DNA of 64,000 bases from contig JAHQWH010000015.1 in NCBI GenBank assembly GCA_029856105.1, forward strand, positions 164,543 through 228,542. The letters run 5' to 3'. Source of the stretch: Promethearchaeia archaeon (GTDB taxonomy: Archaea; Asgardarchaeota; Lokiarchaeia; Sigyniarchaeales; SOKP01). The position numbers and the translations under genes are program-made. A model generated the notes under the pieces. It was given only the letters and a program-made list of their open reading frames with translations, was not told where the DNA came from and searched no databases. Each line of letters begins with the position of its first letter. Position 1 is the first letter of the stretch. Of the stretch, positions 1 to 10,023 are shown in pieces.

Positions 1-1293
1 ACCTACTAAGGCATCAAACTGATGAGAAACATCTATTGGGTCATAGATTGTGAGCGCGTGAATAATTGCTATAATAAAACTCTGAAACACTACAGAAGTG
101 CGAATGAAAAAGTTTCTAATTCCAATTAAAGTAGTCTCGTGATGTTTTTTTAATTTCACAGCGATTTCATCGTAACAATCAGCCAAAACAGGTGATAACA
201 TAATCAAGAACAATGTTACTGATATTCCATTTAGGATGCTTGTTAAATAAAACTGAAACGCGTTCACAATAAAGAGGTTTAATAATAGACTTACTCCGTA
301 GGAAGCTAAACCTATTACATAAGTGTTCGAATGTCCTATTCTTTTAGCTAAACGAACCCATATAGGCATTGTTAGAAAAGAAGATAATAGCATTAAAATT
401 GAACCTAAGCTTCTTATGTGTTGTCCCTCTTGTAGAACATCATCAATAAAGTTGACTGTATTCATGCTCATAAGACCAAACGCAATCATGAATGTAAGAT
501 AAGAAAATACAGCCAACATGAAATTTTTTTGTTTTATAGCCATCTTCATAGTTTTAAAAAAGGAAATTCTTTCCGAGTTGTCATGCCCTACGATAAATCT
601 CTCTTTTATCACTTTAGATTCCTTGGATCCAGGTATAAACACCATGAGTGAGCACGAGAGTATAATAACGCTGATAAACGCAGCGATTGTGAACGATGTT
701 GGATTTCCGGGATCAATTACTAGTGACCAAATTGTAATTGCTAAGAAATTTGCTATAAAAGTAAAAATTTGAGTCAATATCCCTCCTTTTCTACGCGTTG
801 TATCTCCCCTAAAATGTGCAGCAAAGGCACCAAAAGAATGCGTTTGAAGAAGAGAATACGATAAATCGTATATGAATACGAATATAATATAATATATTAG
901 AATGGGCAATACGCTTTCAATCCCTGATACTTGAGGGGGGATAAATAGGAAGAAAAACAGGATAATTGTAGGAATCCCTCCGATAATGATCCATGGCGTA
1001 TGAAACCCTCGCTTTCTGGTCCATTTAAAGGGTTTATCTGTAAGATATCCTATAAATGGGTTAATTAACATACCTAATACTATGTATAGCGTATTTGCTA
1101 TTGCCATATATATTGGCCATAAAGGAACTATACTGATTAAACCAAGTTCTCCTTCGTAGAATGTCCAGACATAATTATTGAAAGCTATCATTAAAAAAGT
1201 ATTCAAAAAATATCCGGTTGAAAACATTACCATCTTTATCATACTAGGATCTTCAGGTTGAGTATGATTCACATTATTATTTGAGGTTTTCAT
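1..1293 (-). CDS. MFS/GPH-family sugar:cation symporter-like transporter, C-terminus truncated by window edge
   Basis: Reverse-strand reading from CAT at 1291-1293 gives MKTSNNNVNHTQPEDPSMIKMVMFSTGYFLNTFLM...NPFIGYLTDKPFKWTRKRGFHTPWIIIGGIPTI...; multiple TM segments and a GYLTDK-type MFS/GPH loop. Absent from the ORF track because it has no stop inside the window. Confidence 0.8.
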   Translation of the reverse strand, partial: MKTSNNNVNHTQPEDPSMIKMVMFSTGYFLNTFLMIAFNNYVWTFYEGELGLISIVPLWPIYMAIANTLYIVLGMLINPFIGYLTDKPFKWTRKRGFHTPWIIIGGIPTIILFFFLFIPPQVSGIESVLPILIYYIIFVFIYDLSYSLLQTHSFGAFAAHFRGDTTRRKGGILTQIFTFIANFLAITIWSLVIDPGNPTSFTIAAFISVIILSCSLMVFIPGSKESKVIKERFIVGHDNSERISFFKTMKMAIKQKNFMLAVFSYLTFMIAFGLMSMNTVNFIDDVLQEGQHIRSLGSILMLLSSFLTMPIWVRLAKRIGHSNTYVIGLASYGVSLLLNLFIVNAFQFYLTSILNGISVTLFLIMLSPVLADCYDEIAVKLKKHHETTLIGIRNFFIRTSVVFQSFIIAIIHALTIYDPIDVSHQFDALVG

Positions 1294-1490
1294 CTTTTAT
1301 TTCAGAGTTTTTTCTTGATATTATTTTATTCGTTCTATTATTTATTAAAGGCTTCTCTCCCAAAAAGCAAAAAATAATGTATTGATTCAAATTTTAATTT
1401 ATTAGAAAAAATTTTATTAAATACTGAGCGATTTTTAATTAATCTTGTTCCATATGAGATTCTAGTAAATGTTATTTAAAGGAGGTTATT

Positions 1491-2618
1491 ATCGTAAGAT
1501 TACTCGAATACGAGAGTAAGGAAATTTTTAGCAAGTTTGATATTCCATTAGTTAAAAATGTGTTAATTCTAAGGGGTGAAGATATTGAAGAAAAAGTTAA
1601 AGGATTTTCATTTCCAGCAATTGTTAAATCACAAATCGCTATTGGAAGCAGAAAAAAAGCGGGGTTAATTAAAATTGCTAAATCCACAAATGAGGCAATT
1701 TCACTGTGTGATGAGTATTTTAATAGAAATATAGCTGGGTTTCAGGTTGAAGCAATTCTTATTGAAGAACTCGTAACAATAGAACATGAATATTATTGCT
1801 CAATCGCTTTAGACGCTTCAGGAAGACAATTTTACCTTATCGTAAGTAAAGAGGGAGGGATAGACATCGAAGATGTTTCCAAGGAACGCCCAGAAGCAAT
1901 AATCAAACTTAATTTTTCGTATTCAACAGGATTAACTGAGAATATTGCTAGAGCCGCAGCCACTCGACTCGGTTTGTTGGGCACTTCATTACAATTAGGT
2001 ATTAATATTGTTCTGAAATTATGGGAGATCGCAAAAAAATTAGAAGCTCAACTTGTAGAAATAAATCCTCTGGTAATGACTCCTTCTGGATTAATTGCAG
2101 TAGATGGAAAAATGATTCTAGATGATGATGCGGAGTTTCGTCAGCCAATCATTCAAAACTTACAAGAGAGGAAGTTAAGTGACCTAGAGAAGCTTGCGAA
2201 AAAAGCAGGTTTTTCGTTTGTTGAGCTATCCGGAGAGATTGGTATCTTAGCAAATGGAGCAGGACTCACGATGGCTTTGTTAGATGTTTTATCTGAGTTA
2301 GGTTTACAACCAGCTAATTTTTTGGATGTTGGGGGCGGAGCTAGTAAGGAAAGAGTATATAAAGCGCTGGATTTGATTTTTAAATTGCAGCCGAAAGCTG
2401 TTTTGGTAAATATTTTTGGAGGTATCACTCGATGTGACATAGTTGCTCAGGCGATAATTCAAGCTCTCAAAGATTTTTCAGATGCTCCACCAATGGTTAT
2501 TAGACTAACAGGGACTAACGAAAAAGAAGGAGTTGCCTTGCTTAAAGAAGCAAACATAGATGTGATTCAAGATATTATGGGAGCAGTTAAAAAAGTAAAG
2601 GAAGTGCTGAGTGAATAG
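1491..2618 (+). CDS. sucC: Succinate-CoA ligase (ADP-forming) beta subunit
   Basis: ATP-grasp/SucC-like sequence (LVEINPLVMTPSGLIAVDGKMILDDDAEFR, NIFGGITRCDIVAQAI). Homology extends upstream of the listed GTG at 1560 (RLLEYESKEIFSKFDIPLVKN); the upstream start is non-canonical (ATC/GTA). Confidence 0.9.
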   Translation: MVRLLEYESKEIFSKFDIPLVKNVLILRGEDIEEKVKGFSFPAIVKSQIAIGSRKKAGLIKIAKSTNEAISLCDEYFNRNIAGFQVEAILIEELVTIEHEYYCSIALDASGRQFYLIVSKEGGIDIEDVSKERPEAIIKLNFSYSTGLTENIARAAATRLGLLGTSLQLGINIVLKLWEIAKKLEAQLVEINPLVMTPSGLIAVDGKMILDDDAEFRQPIIQNLQERKLSDLEKLAKKAGFSFVELSGEIGILANGAGLTMALLDVLSELGLQPANFLDVGGGASKERVYKALDLIFKLQPKAVLVNIFGGITRCDIVAQAIIQALKDFSDAPPMVIRLTGTNEKEGVALLKEANIDVIQDIMGAVKKVKEVLSE

Positions 2619-3480
2619 CATGTATATTAATGAGAACTCAAAAGTAATCGTTCAAGGCATGACGGGAAAACAAGGGATGTTTCACACTCAAATTATGCTT
2701 AATTATGGTACTAAAATTGTTGCTGGAGTTACACCTGGAAAGGGAGGTCAACAAGTACATGATATTCCAGTTTTTAACAAGATGAAAGAAGCAATTCAAG
2801 AAACAGGCGCAGACACGAGCATTATTTTTGTTCCTGCACGATTCATTTTAAGCGCAGCTATGGAAAGTTTAAATGCTGGAATCAACATGACATGCATTAT
2901 AACCGAGAATGTGCCTGTTTTTGATATGATTCAACTTGTAGAGAAAGCTAAAGAAAAAGGATTATTTTTAATTGGTCCGAATTGCCCTGGAATGCTAATC
3001 CCCGATAAAATCAAATTGGGGATAATGCCAAACAACATGTGTCATTACGGTGATGTCGCAGTAATCTCTAAAAGTGGAACATTATCTTACGAAATAACAA
3101 AAGCTATTGGGAATAGTGATATCGGAGTTTCTGCATACATAGGTATAGGTGGAGATCCTGTGAGAGGAACTACTATGCAAGAAGCTGTAGCTTATTATTC
3201 AGAAGATCCAAAGACTAAAATAATCGTCCTTATAGGAGAAATTGGAAGCGACGAGGAGGAAAAAACTGCAGAGCTTATTAAGTACAATGTTTCTAAACCA
3301 GTTATAGCCTATATTGCTGGAAAAAGCGCTCCAGAAGGGAAAAGAATGGGCCATGCTGGTGCCATAATTTCTGGGGATATTGGAACTGCAAAAGGGAAAA
3401 TTAAAGCTTTGAAAGACTCAGGAGTTTTAATTGCTAATACTCCTTGGGAGGTTCCTCAAGTGATTAAAGAAATATTATAA
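2611..3480 (+). CDS. sucD: Succinate-CoA ligase alpha subunit
   Basis: VQGMTGKQGMFHTQIMLNYGTKIVAGVTPGKGG; phosphohistidine-region motif GHAGAI; overlaps sucC by 8 nt. Confidence 0.93.
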   Translation: MNSMYINENSKVIVQGMTGKQGMFHTQIMLNYGTKIVAGVTPGKGGQQVHDIPVFNKMKEAIQETGADTSIIFVPARFILSAAMESLNAGINMTCIITENVPVFDMIQLVEKAKEKGLFLIGPNCPGMLIPDKIKLGIMPNNMCHYGDVAVISKSGTLSYEITKAIGNSDIGVSAYIGIGGDPVRGTTMQEAVAYYSEDPKTKIIVLIGEIGSDEEEKTAELIKYNVSKPVIAYIAGKSAPEGKRMGHAGAIISGDIGTAKGKIKALKDSGVLIANTPWEVPQVIKEIL

Positions 3481-3716
3481 ATTAAAGTGAATTTAAATTA
3501 ATTGCTTATTATCTATAAAGTGCCCAGCTGAGCTCAAAATAAAATCCCTATTAATTCGGATCATGCTAACCCTTAAAAAATTTGATGAAACTACTACACA
3601 AAAGGGAAAAGAATCCCATATAAATCATGTAGGTAAAACTTTTATTAAAGTTGAGTTTACACTAATTATAAATATTTGACATAATAATAAAAATAAAATA
3701 TAGGAAAGAGAGAAAA

Positions 3717-5012
3717 TTGGCTCAAAAAAATATTTATGAGTATGATGCTAAGAAGATTTTAGCTAATGAACTGCCAAAGTATTACCCCGAATTCAAATAC
3801 CATAACAAATTAGTGATTATTGACTGCGAGACTGACTTAGAGAAAGCAATTTCAGATAATCCTTGGATAAATACAGAAAAAGTTGTAGTTAAACCTGACC
3901 AACTTTTTGGAAAAAGAGGGAAGGCAAATCTACTTTTGCTAGATGCAAATTGTGATGAAATGAAAGATTTCTGTTATACCAATTTGGATAAAGTCTACGA
4001 GATTGGGAATGTAAGAGGTGCATTGAAGCGTTTACTTGTCGAACCTTTCATTCCTCACGAAAAAGAATATTATGTTTCTATCACAACCGAAAGAGAGGGT
4101 GATGTGATCCATTTCAGTTTCGAGGGGGGCATTTATGTGGAAGAGAATTGGAATAAGGTCATTCACATACCAATACCTATTGGAACTGATATTAAAACCT
4201 TTGATTTAGAGAATAAATTGCCAGATTTAGGAGACTCTAAAGGTGTTTTAATGCCTTTTATTAAGGGGCTTTATCAAGTGTTTGTCGATCAGGATTTTAC
4301 TTTTCTTGAAATCAATCCATTCGCAATCGCTCAAGACAACAAAGTTGTTCCATTAGATGTTAAAGCTAGATTAGATGATACCGCTATGTTTCTTCACGCG
4401 GATACATGGGGGAATCCAATCAAACCGATTGAATTTCCTACTGCTTTCGGGCAAGTTATGTCTGAAAAAGAAGCGTATATACGGGAATTAGATGAAAAGA
4501 CAGGGGCTTCCCTCAAATTAAAAGTTCTGAATCCAGTTGGTCGAGTTTGGACTATGGTAGCTGGAGGAGGGGCTTCAGTTATCTATACTGATACGATCGT
4601 GGACTTGGGATATGGAGAAGAATTGGGGAATTATGGAGAATATTCTGGGAATCCATCACGAGAATATACTGAAATTTACGCTCAAACCATTATAGATCTC
4701 ATTACAGAAACTCCTGACATCGCAGGGAGATCAAAGTATCTCATAATTGGTGGAGGAATTGCTAATTTTACTGATATAAAAGCTACCTTTACTGGAATTG
4801 TTAGTGCTATTAAGAATTCAGTTGAAAAATTGAAAAAAGCCAAAGTTAAAATTTACGTACGAAGAGGTGGACCTAACGAAAAACAAGGACTTGAACTTAT
4901 GAAGCAGGTTGGAGAGGAGACTGGCATTCCGATTGAAGTATATGATAGATACACTCATATGACTAGAGTTGTCGATTTAATAAAACAAGCAGAAGAAGCA
5001 GGAGGGGCTTAA
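3717..5012 (+). CDS. aclB: ATP-citrate lyase, ATP-grasp (AclB-type) subunit
   Basis: AclB-like ATP-grasp N-terminus (KPDQLFGKRGKANLLLL) and citrate-binding part (VWTMVAGGGASVIYTDTIVDLG, RRGGPNEKQGLELM); TTG start; followed after 1 nt by aclA. Confidence 0.88.
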   Translation: MAQKNIYEYDAKKILANELPKYYPEFKYHNKLVIIDCETDLEKAISDNPWINTEKVVVKPDQLFGKRGKANLLLLDANCDEMKDFCYTNLDKVYEIGNVRGALKRLLVEPFIPHEKEYYVSITTEREGDVIHFSFEGGIYVEENWNKVIHIPIPIGTDIKTFDLENKLPDLGDSKGVLMPFIKGLYQVFVDQDFTFLEINPFAIAQDNKVVPLDVKARLDDTAMFLHADTWGNPIKPIEFPTAFGQVMSEKEAYIRELDEKTGASLKLKVLNPVGRVWTMVAGGGASVIYTDTIVDLGYGEELGNYGEYSGNPSREYTEIYAQTIIDLITETPDIAGRSKYLIIGGGIANFTDIKATFTGIVSAIKNSVEKLKKAKVKIYVRRGGPNEKQGLELMKQVGEETGIPIEVYDRYTHMTRVVDLIKQAEEAGGA

Positions 5013-5013
5013 A

Positions 5014-6849
5014 ATGGAAGATTATGAACTTTTTAATAGGAATACTCAAGCAATAATCTACGGATTTCAGAGAAATCCTATCCAAAGAATGCTTGATTTT
5101 GATTTTGTGAGTAAAAGAGAAAAACAATCAGTAGCAGCAATTATAAGACCTACTCAGACGGCTGCAATTAGTTATCACAAGGTTTTTTACGGGAATAAAG
5201 AAATAGTTATACCTATTTATAAAACATTAGATTTAGCAATGAAAAAACACCCTAACGCTGATGTGATGATAAATTTTGCATCCTTTAGATCCTCGTATGA
5301 AACTAGTAAAGAAGCTCTTGAATCTGATACAATTCGCACAGTAGTTATCATAGCTGAAGGCATTCCTGAAAGACAGAGTCGAGAATTAATAAAGATCGCA
5401 GAAGAGAGGAAGAAGAATATTATTGGTCCAGCTACCGTAGGAGGAATTGTTGCGGGGGCTTTTAAAATTGGAAATACAGCAGGAACTTTAGAAAATATTA
5501 AACTTTCCAAATTATATCGACCAGGCTCAGTTGGCTTCGTCTCAAAATCAGGCGGCTTAAGCAACGAAATGAATTTTATGATAAGTCAAACAACCGATGG
5601 AGTATTTGAGGGCATTGCAATTGGCGGCGATAGATATCCTGGTTCAAGCTTAATTGATCATCTCATGCGATACGAAGCAAACCCTAAAATTAAAATGTTA
5701 GTAACTTTAGGTGAGATTGGTGGTACTGACGAATATGCGATAGTAGACGCATTGAAAAACGGAAAGATAACAAAACCTATCGTTGTGTGGGTAACAGGTA
5801 CAGCGGCAAAACTGCTGCCTAAGGGATTGCAGTTTGGTCACGCGGGAGCTATGGCAGATAGCGCAAGAGAAACTGCTGACGCTAAAAACCGTGCATTAAG
5901 AGAGGCTGGCGCTATCGTTCCAGATTCATACGAAGATTTTGACAAAGAAATTAGAAAAACATTTGAAAATTTAAAAAAGGAAGGTAAAATTGACCCCGTT
6001 GAAGAATTCGTACCTCCAGAAGTTCCACTGGACTATAATACTGCGATTCGTATAGGAAAAGTAAGAAGACCGACCGATGTAGTAGTGACTATTTCAGATG
6101 ATAGAGGTGATGTGCCAACTTTTGCTGGTGTTGGATTAGATAAAATAATCAGAGAAAACAAATCAATTGGGTATGTGATTGGACTTTTATGGTTTAAACG
6201 AGAGTTACCAGAGTTTGCTCAACAATTTATCGAGATGGTAATTAAATTGACAGCCGACCACGGTCCCGCGGTTTCAGGAGCTCACAATGCTATTATAACA
6301 GCTCGCGCAGGTAAAGATTTAATGGCGTCGCTTGCTTCAGGAATTCTCACGATCGGCCCGAGATTTGGTGGAGCAATTTCAAACGCAGCTAAATACTTCA
6401 GGGAAGCTTTGCAAAAAGAAATGACCCCCTTAGAATTTATGGGTTATATGAAAGATGTCGTGAAAATTAACATCCCTGGAATTGGCCATAGAATAAAATC
6501 AGTTCAAAATCCTGATGTACGAGTTCAATTATTGAAAGAATTTGTCTTGAAAAACTTTGAAAAACATCCACACATTGATTACGCTCTAGAAGTCGAGAAA
6601 CTTACCACATCCAAAAGAAATAATTTAATATTGAATGTAGACGGATGTATCGGTATAACCTTCCTGGATTTGCTAGAAAACTTAGATTTCACTAAAGAAG
6701 AAATTGAAGATGTAATATTCAGCGAAGCTCTAAATGGATTATTCGTACTTGGGCGCTCAATTGGAATGATGGGACATGTATTTGATCAGAAACGCCAACG
6801 CGCAGGCCTCTATAGACAACCTTGGGACGAAATTCTATTTGCAGATTAA
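5014..6849 (+). CDS. aclA: ATP-citrate lyase, CoA-binding plus citrate synthase/citryl-CoA lyase domain (AclA-type) subunit
   Basis: SucD-like N-half (FGHAGAMADSARETADAKNRALREAGAIVPDSYEDF) and citrate-synthase C-half (LTADHGPAVSGAHNAIITARAGKDLMASLASGILTIGPRFGGAI). Confidence 0.9.
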   Translation: MEDYELFNRNTQAIIYGFQRNPIQRMLDFDFVSKREKQSVAAIIRPTQTAAISYHKVFYGNKEIVIPIYKTLDLAMKKHPNADVMINFASFRSSYETSKEALESDTIRTVVIIAEGIPERQSRELIKIAEERKKNIIGPATVGGIVAGAFKIGNTAGTLENIKLSKLYRPGSVGFVSKSGGLSNEMNFMISQTTDGVFEGIAIGGDRYPGSSLIDHLMRYEANPKIKMLVTLGEIGGTDEYAIVDALKNGKITKPIVVWVTGTAAKLLPKGLQFGHAGAMADSARETADAKNRALREAGAIVPDSYEDFDKEIRKTFENLKKEGKIDPVEEFVPPEVPLDYNTAIRIGKVRRPTDVVVTISDDRGDVPTFAGVGLDKIIRENKSIGYVIGLLWFKRELPEFAQQFIEMVIKLTADHGPAVSGAHNAIITARAGKDLMASLASGILTIGPRFGGAISNAAKYFREALQKEMTPLEFMGYMKDVVKINIPGIGHRIKSVQNPDVRVQLLKEFVLKNFEKHPHIDYALEVEKLTTSKRNNLILNVDGCIGITFLDLLENLDFTKEEIEDVIFSEALNGLFVLGRSIGMMGHVFDQKRQRAGLYRQPWDEILFAD

Positions 6850-7000
6850 AATTTATATTTTTTTTTATAAATAATAATTCACAATTAAAAATCGGAAAGA
6901 AACATTTGATTAACTTATAATTAATCAATAAATTGTAATATCAAGAGTATTAAAAAAAATCATAGAAAAGTAAAAAGTAAAAGAAATAGGGAAAACAAAA

Positions 7001-8194
7001 ATGGATAATATTATTGAAAATGCGAAAATCCACTTTGGGAAACTTATCAAAGAGCAGTTAGAAAGAGTAGAACGAATGAAAAAAGCCGGAGATTGGGTTG
7101 ATTACACATCGATAAAACCAATTATCATCGGACTCGTTGGGGGCGATGGTATCGGACCATTTATTACAAAACACGCGCAAGCCGTACTGGAATTCTTGTT
7201 AAAAGAAGAGAGAGAGAATGGGAGCGTTGAGCTTCGAGTAATTGACGGACTAACAATTGAAAACAGAGCAAAAGTAATGAAAGCGATCCCTGACGACGTG
7301 TTAGTAGAAATAAAAAAGTGTCATGTGTTATTAAAGGGGCCCACTACAACACCAAGAAAAGGGGATAAATGGCCAAACATCGAAAGTGCTAATGTAACCA
7401 TGCGTCGTGAGTTGGATCTATTTGCAAACGTTCGTCCAGTTAAAGTACCTGAAAAAAATATCGATTGGATGTTTTTCAGAGAAAATACTGAGGGAGCTTA
7501 TGTATTAGGTTCTAAAGGTATAAGTATCTCAGATGATTTAGCCTTTGATTTTAAGGTTATTACAACGCAAGGAGCAGATAGGATTATCAGACTAGCCTTT
7601 GATTACGCTAAAAAGAACAATATTAACAAAGTTACAGTAGTTACTAAAGCAAACGTTGTAAAAGCTACTGATGGGAAATTTCTTGCTATAGCAGAGGAAG
7701 TGGCAAAAGATTATCCCGAAGTAGAATGGGACGATTGGTATATCGACATTATGACGGCTAAGCTAGTAGATCCAGCAAGACAAAGCCAATTTAGAGTATT
7801 TGTTGCTCCGAACCTTTATGGGGATATCATTACTGACGAAGCCGCTCAGATTCAAGGAGGCGTTGGAACTGCGGGCTCTGCGAACATTGGAAAACAATAT
7901 TCTATGTTTGAAGCGATTCACGGTTCAGCCCCCCGTATGGTAGAAGATGGTAGGGCACAATACGCTGATCCTTCAAGTATTATCAAAGCAGCGGCTTTAC
8001 TTATGAACCATATAGGATTTGTTGAAAAAGCGAAAAAGCTCGAAATGGCACTTGAGATATGTGCAACGCTAGAAAAGAAAATAACAATTACTGGCCGAAA
8101 CGACGGAGCTACTGGCGAAGAGTTCGCAAAGTATATCATGGATACACTTACAGATCCACAATTAGAAGAACATTTTAAAGAATATAGTAAATAA
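7001..8194 (+). CDS. Isocitrate/isopropylmalate dehydrogenase family protein, probably isocitrate dehydrogenase
   Basis: GDGIGP, FFRENTEGAY, NLYGDIITDEAAQIQGGVGTAGSANIG, EAIHGSAPRM motifs; downstream of sucCD/aclBA. Confidence 0.85.
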   Translation: MDNIIENAKIHFGKLIKEQLERVERMKKAGDWVDYTSIKPIIIGLVGGDGIGPFITKHAQAVLEFLLKEERENGSVELRVIDGLTIENRAKVMKAIPDDVLVEIKKCHVLLKGPTTTPRKGDKWPNIESANVTMRRELDLFANVRPVKVPEKNIDWMFFRENTEGAYVLGSKGISISDDLAFDFKVITTQGADRIIRLAFDYAKKNNINKVTVVTKANVVKATDGKFLAIAEEVAKDYPEVEWDDWYIDIMTAKLVDPARQSQFRVFVAPNLYGDIITDEAAQIQGGVGTAGSANIGKQYSMFEAIHGSAPRMVEDGRAQYADPSSIIKAAALLMNHIGFVEKAKKLEMALEICATLEKKITITGRNDGATGEEFAKYIMDTLTDPQLEEHFKEYSK

Positions 8195-8258
8195 TATGAA
8201 TTACTAAAAATATAACGATAACATTCAATTGAGTAAATTTTAACTTTTAATCTTTTTA

Positions 8259-8271
8259 TTTTTTTTTTTTT
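8259..8271 (+). terminator. Oligo-T run downstream of isocitrate dehydrogenase gene
   Basis: T13 run about 65 nt after the stop; archaeal termination often occurs at oligo-T. Confidence 0.45.
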
Positions 8272-8275
8272 AAAA

Positions 8276-8762
8276 AGTCCGATCCTTCCACCTGACCTTA
8301 TTATAGAGAAATGTGATTCGCGTGATCACTCCTTTAGCAAGGAAATCAATAATCACATTATGAAAATCCTAGAGACGTTTGGAATAGATAATCTTGGAAG
8401 TATTGTCGAATATGATTATGATCCATACACCGCATGGTGGGCCAGTCGCATTATCATAACTGGTGGTGCATCGAACATCCTTGGTTTGAGGTCCTTGCTC
8501 ATTAGAGAGCTAGCTAAAAAGACTTACTGGTTGTGAAAAAGCACCCTCATGTCCTTTAGTGGATGTAAGTTTCAGAGACATCGCCTTTACAATACGTAAT
8601 GTCCCTCTCGAAGATACACCTGGAACATGGTTGGGAGCATCGATAGAATCCAGCCTTAAAACATTCAAAGAGTGTTTTGTATCAAAAGAGATGTATTCAA
8701 ATAATACGGATATAATTTTCACATTACACCATGAAAAAATGTGGACATCTATACTCAAATAA
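8276..8762 (+). pseudogene. Truncated and frameshifted actin-fold protein, C-terminal portion only
   Basis: Frame A (ends TGA ~8536): ...NHIMKILETFGIDNLGSIVEYDYDPYTAWWASRIIITGGASNILGLRSLLIRELAKK; frame B (to 8762): ...NVPLEDTPGTWLGASIESSLKTFKECFVSKEMYSNN. Together these resemble the actin C-terminus ([20 protein letters not shown] ... [26 protein letters not shown]). Shift falls at the A5 run ~8515-8520. Confidence 0.6.
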
Positions 8763-8770
8763 GAAGGATT

Positions 8771-9760
8771 TTATTCGATGTATATATCTCTATTTTTTAA
8801 ATTCTCTAAAACATAATTTTCTTTATCATTGAGAATGGGATTATTTTTTAAATCTAAATCCTCAAGTAATTCAAGTTTAAGCAAAGATTCAGGTAAATTG
8901 GAGATTTTATTATTAAATAGATATAATCGAATTAGAGATTTAAGGTTGCCGATTGATTCAGGTAAAGTAGTTAACTCATTTTCCATCAAATCTAAAATTT
9001 CAAGATATGCAAAATTTCCTATGGATTTTGGAAGGATCGTCAATTTATTCTTTTTTAAACCCAAATATGTTAATTGGGAAAGATCTCCTATAGAATCTGG
9101 AATATTAGTTAATTGATTACCCGATAAATCTAAAAAATTAAGAACCTTGAGTTTATTTATTGATTCTGGAATTTCTGTCAAATTACTATCTACGAAACTT
9201 AATCCAACTAGATTTTTAATCGCCAATAAAGATTCAGGAAAAGCGGATAAATTGCTATTACTGAAATCTAAATGAAATTCTGACAAATTTTTCATTGATT
9301 CTGGAAAACATTCAAATTCTGTGTCAAAAAGCGCTAAAAATTCAAGAGAACTTAAGGATCCTATTGATTCTGGAAGATTTTTTAGTGGGTTTCCATCAAG
9401 CAGTAATGAATCAAGATTTTTAAGCTTTCCTATAGAATTTGGAAGTGAAGTTATTTGGTTCTCTCTCAATTCGATTAATTCTAAAGATTTTAAGTTATCT
9501 AAACAATTTGGTAGATGAGTAAGTTGATTATGTGCTAAATACAAAAATTTTAGCGATTTAAGTTCACAAATAGAATCGGGAAGGGACTCCAACCGATTAT
9601 AAGATAAATCAAGATATTCTAAATTATCAGAATCTTCTAAACACTTGAGATCTTCTAAATTTGTTAACCCAATATTTCCTAATTGATAGCCTATATAGCC
9701 ATCATGATCCTCCTTTAGGAAATACTTCTCTCCATTAACTTCAATAAAATTTCCTGTCAT
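8771..9760 (-). CDS. Leucine-rich repeat protein
   Basis: Repeated ~23-aa units of the type LPESIGNLKSLIRLYLFNNKISN across the whole protein. Confidence 0.9.
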   Translation of the reverse strand: MTGNFIEVNGEKYFLKEDHDGYIGYQLGNIGLTNLEDLKCLEDSDNLEYLDLSYNRLESLPDSICELKSLKFLYLAHNQLTHLPNCLDNLKSLELIELRENQITSLPNSIGKLKNLDSLLLDGNPLKNLPESIGSLSSLEFLALFDTEFECFPESMKNLSEFHLDFSNSNLSAFPESLLAIKNLVGLSFVDSNLTEIPESINKLKVLNFLDLSGNQLTNIPDSIGDLSQLTYLGLKKNKLTILPKSIGNFAYLEILDLMENELTTLPESIGNLKSLIRLYLFNNKISNLPESLLKLELLEDLDLKNNPILNDKENYVLENLKNRDIYIE

Positions 9761-9859
9761 ATAGCTCTCAATTAATTATTATTTGAAAAAAAAATTGAAT
9801 TTTTTGATTCCATTCAAATCTAATGAATACTATAATTGTTGAATACTTAATAAAAATGC

Positions 9860-10015
9860 TTGTCATTCCCGTAATTTCTATTATTTTTTAATTTAAGATT
9901 TTATAATTTCGATGATAAAATACAATTAGAAATCCCAAATTAATTATTAAAAGAATGTAAAAAACATTATTAGAGTGATTTGTATATATGAAGAAAAAGA
10001 AAGTAAAAATTGTTT
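9860..10015 (+). pseudogene. Remnant copy of the promoter and 5' end of the cDPGS-like gene at 12906
   Basis: ttgtcattcccgtaat ... aaatcccaaattaattattaaaagaatgtaaaaaacattattagagtgatttgtatatATGaagaaaaagaaagtaaaaattgtt closely matches 12811-12930; the reading frame stops after MKKKKVKIVLFLLFC. Confidence 0.65.
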
Positions 10016-10023
10016 TGTTCTTA

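Noticed and set aside
518-772. Plus-strand 84-aa ORF
   Set aside because: Antisense shadow of the 1..1293 minus-strand transporter, which has continuous TM coding potential.
3481-3716. 38-codon ORF MLTLKKFDETTTQKGKESHINHVGKTF... between sucD and aclB
   Set aside because: No recognisable family and short; not supportable as a gene.
8829-9518. Plus-strand ORFs 8829..9116 and 9321..9518 with repeated IDSG motifs
   Set aside because: Antisense of LRR repeats.
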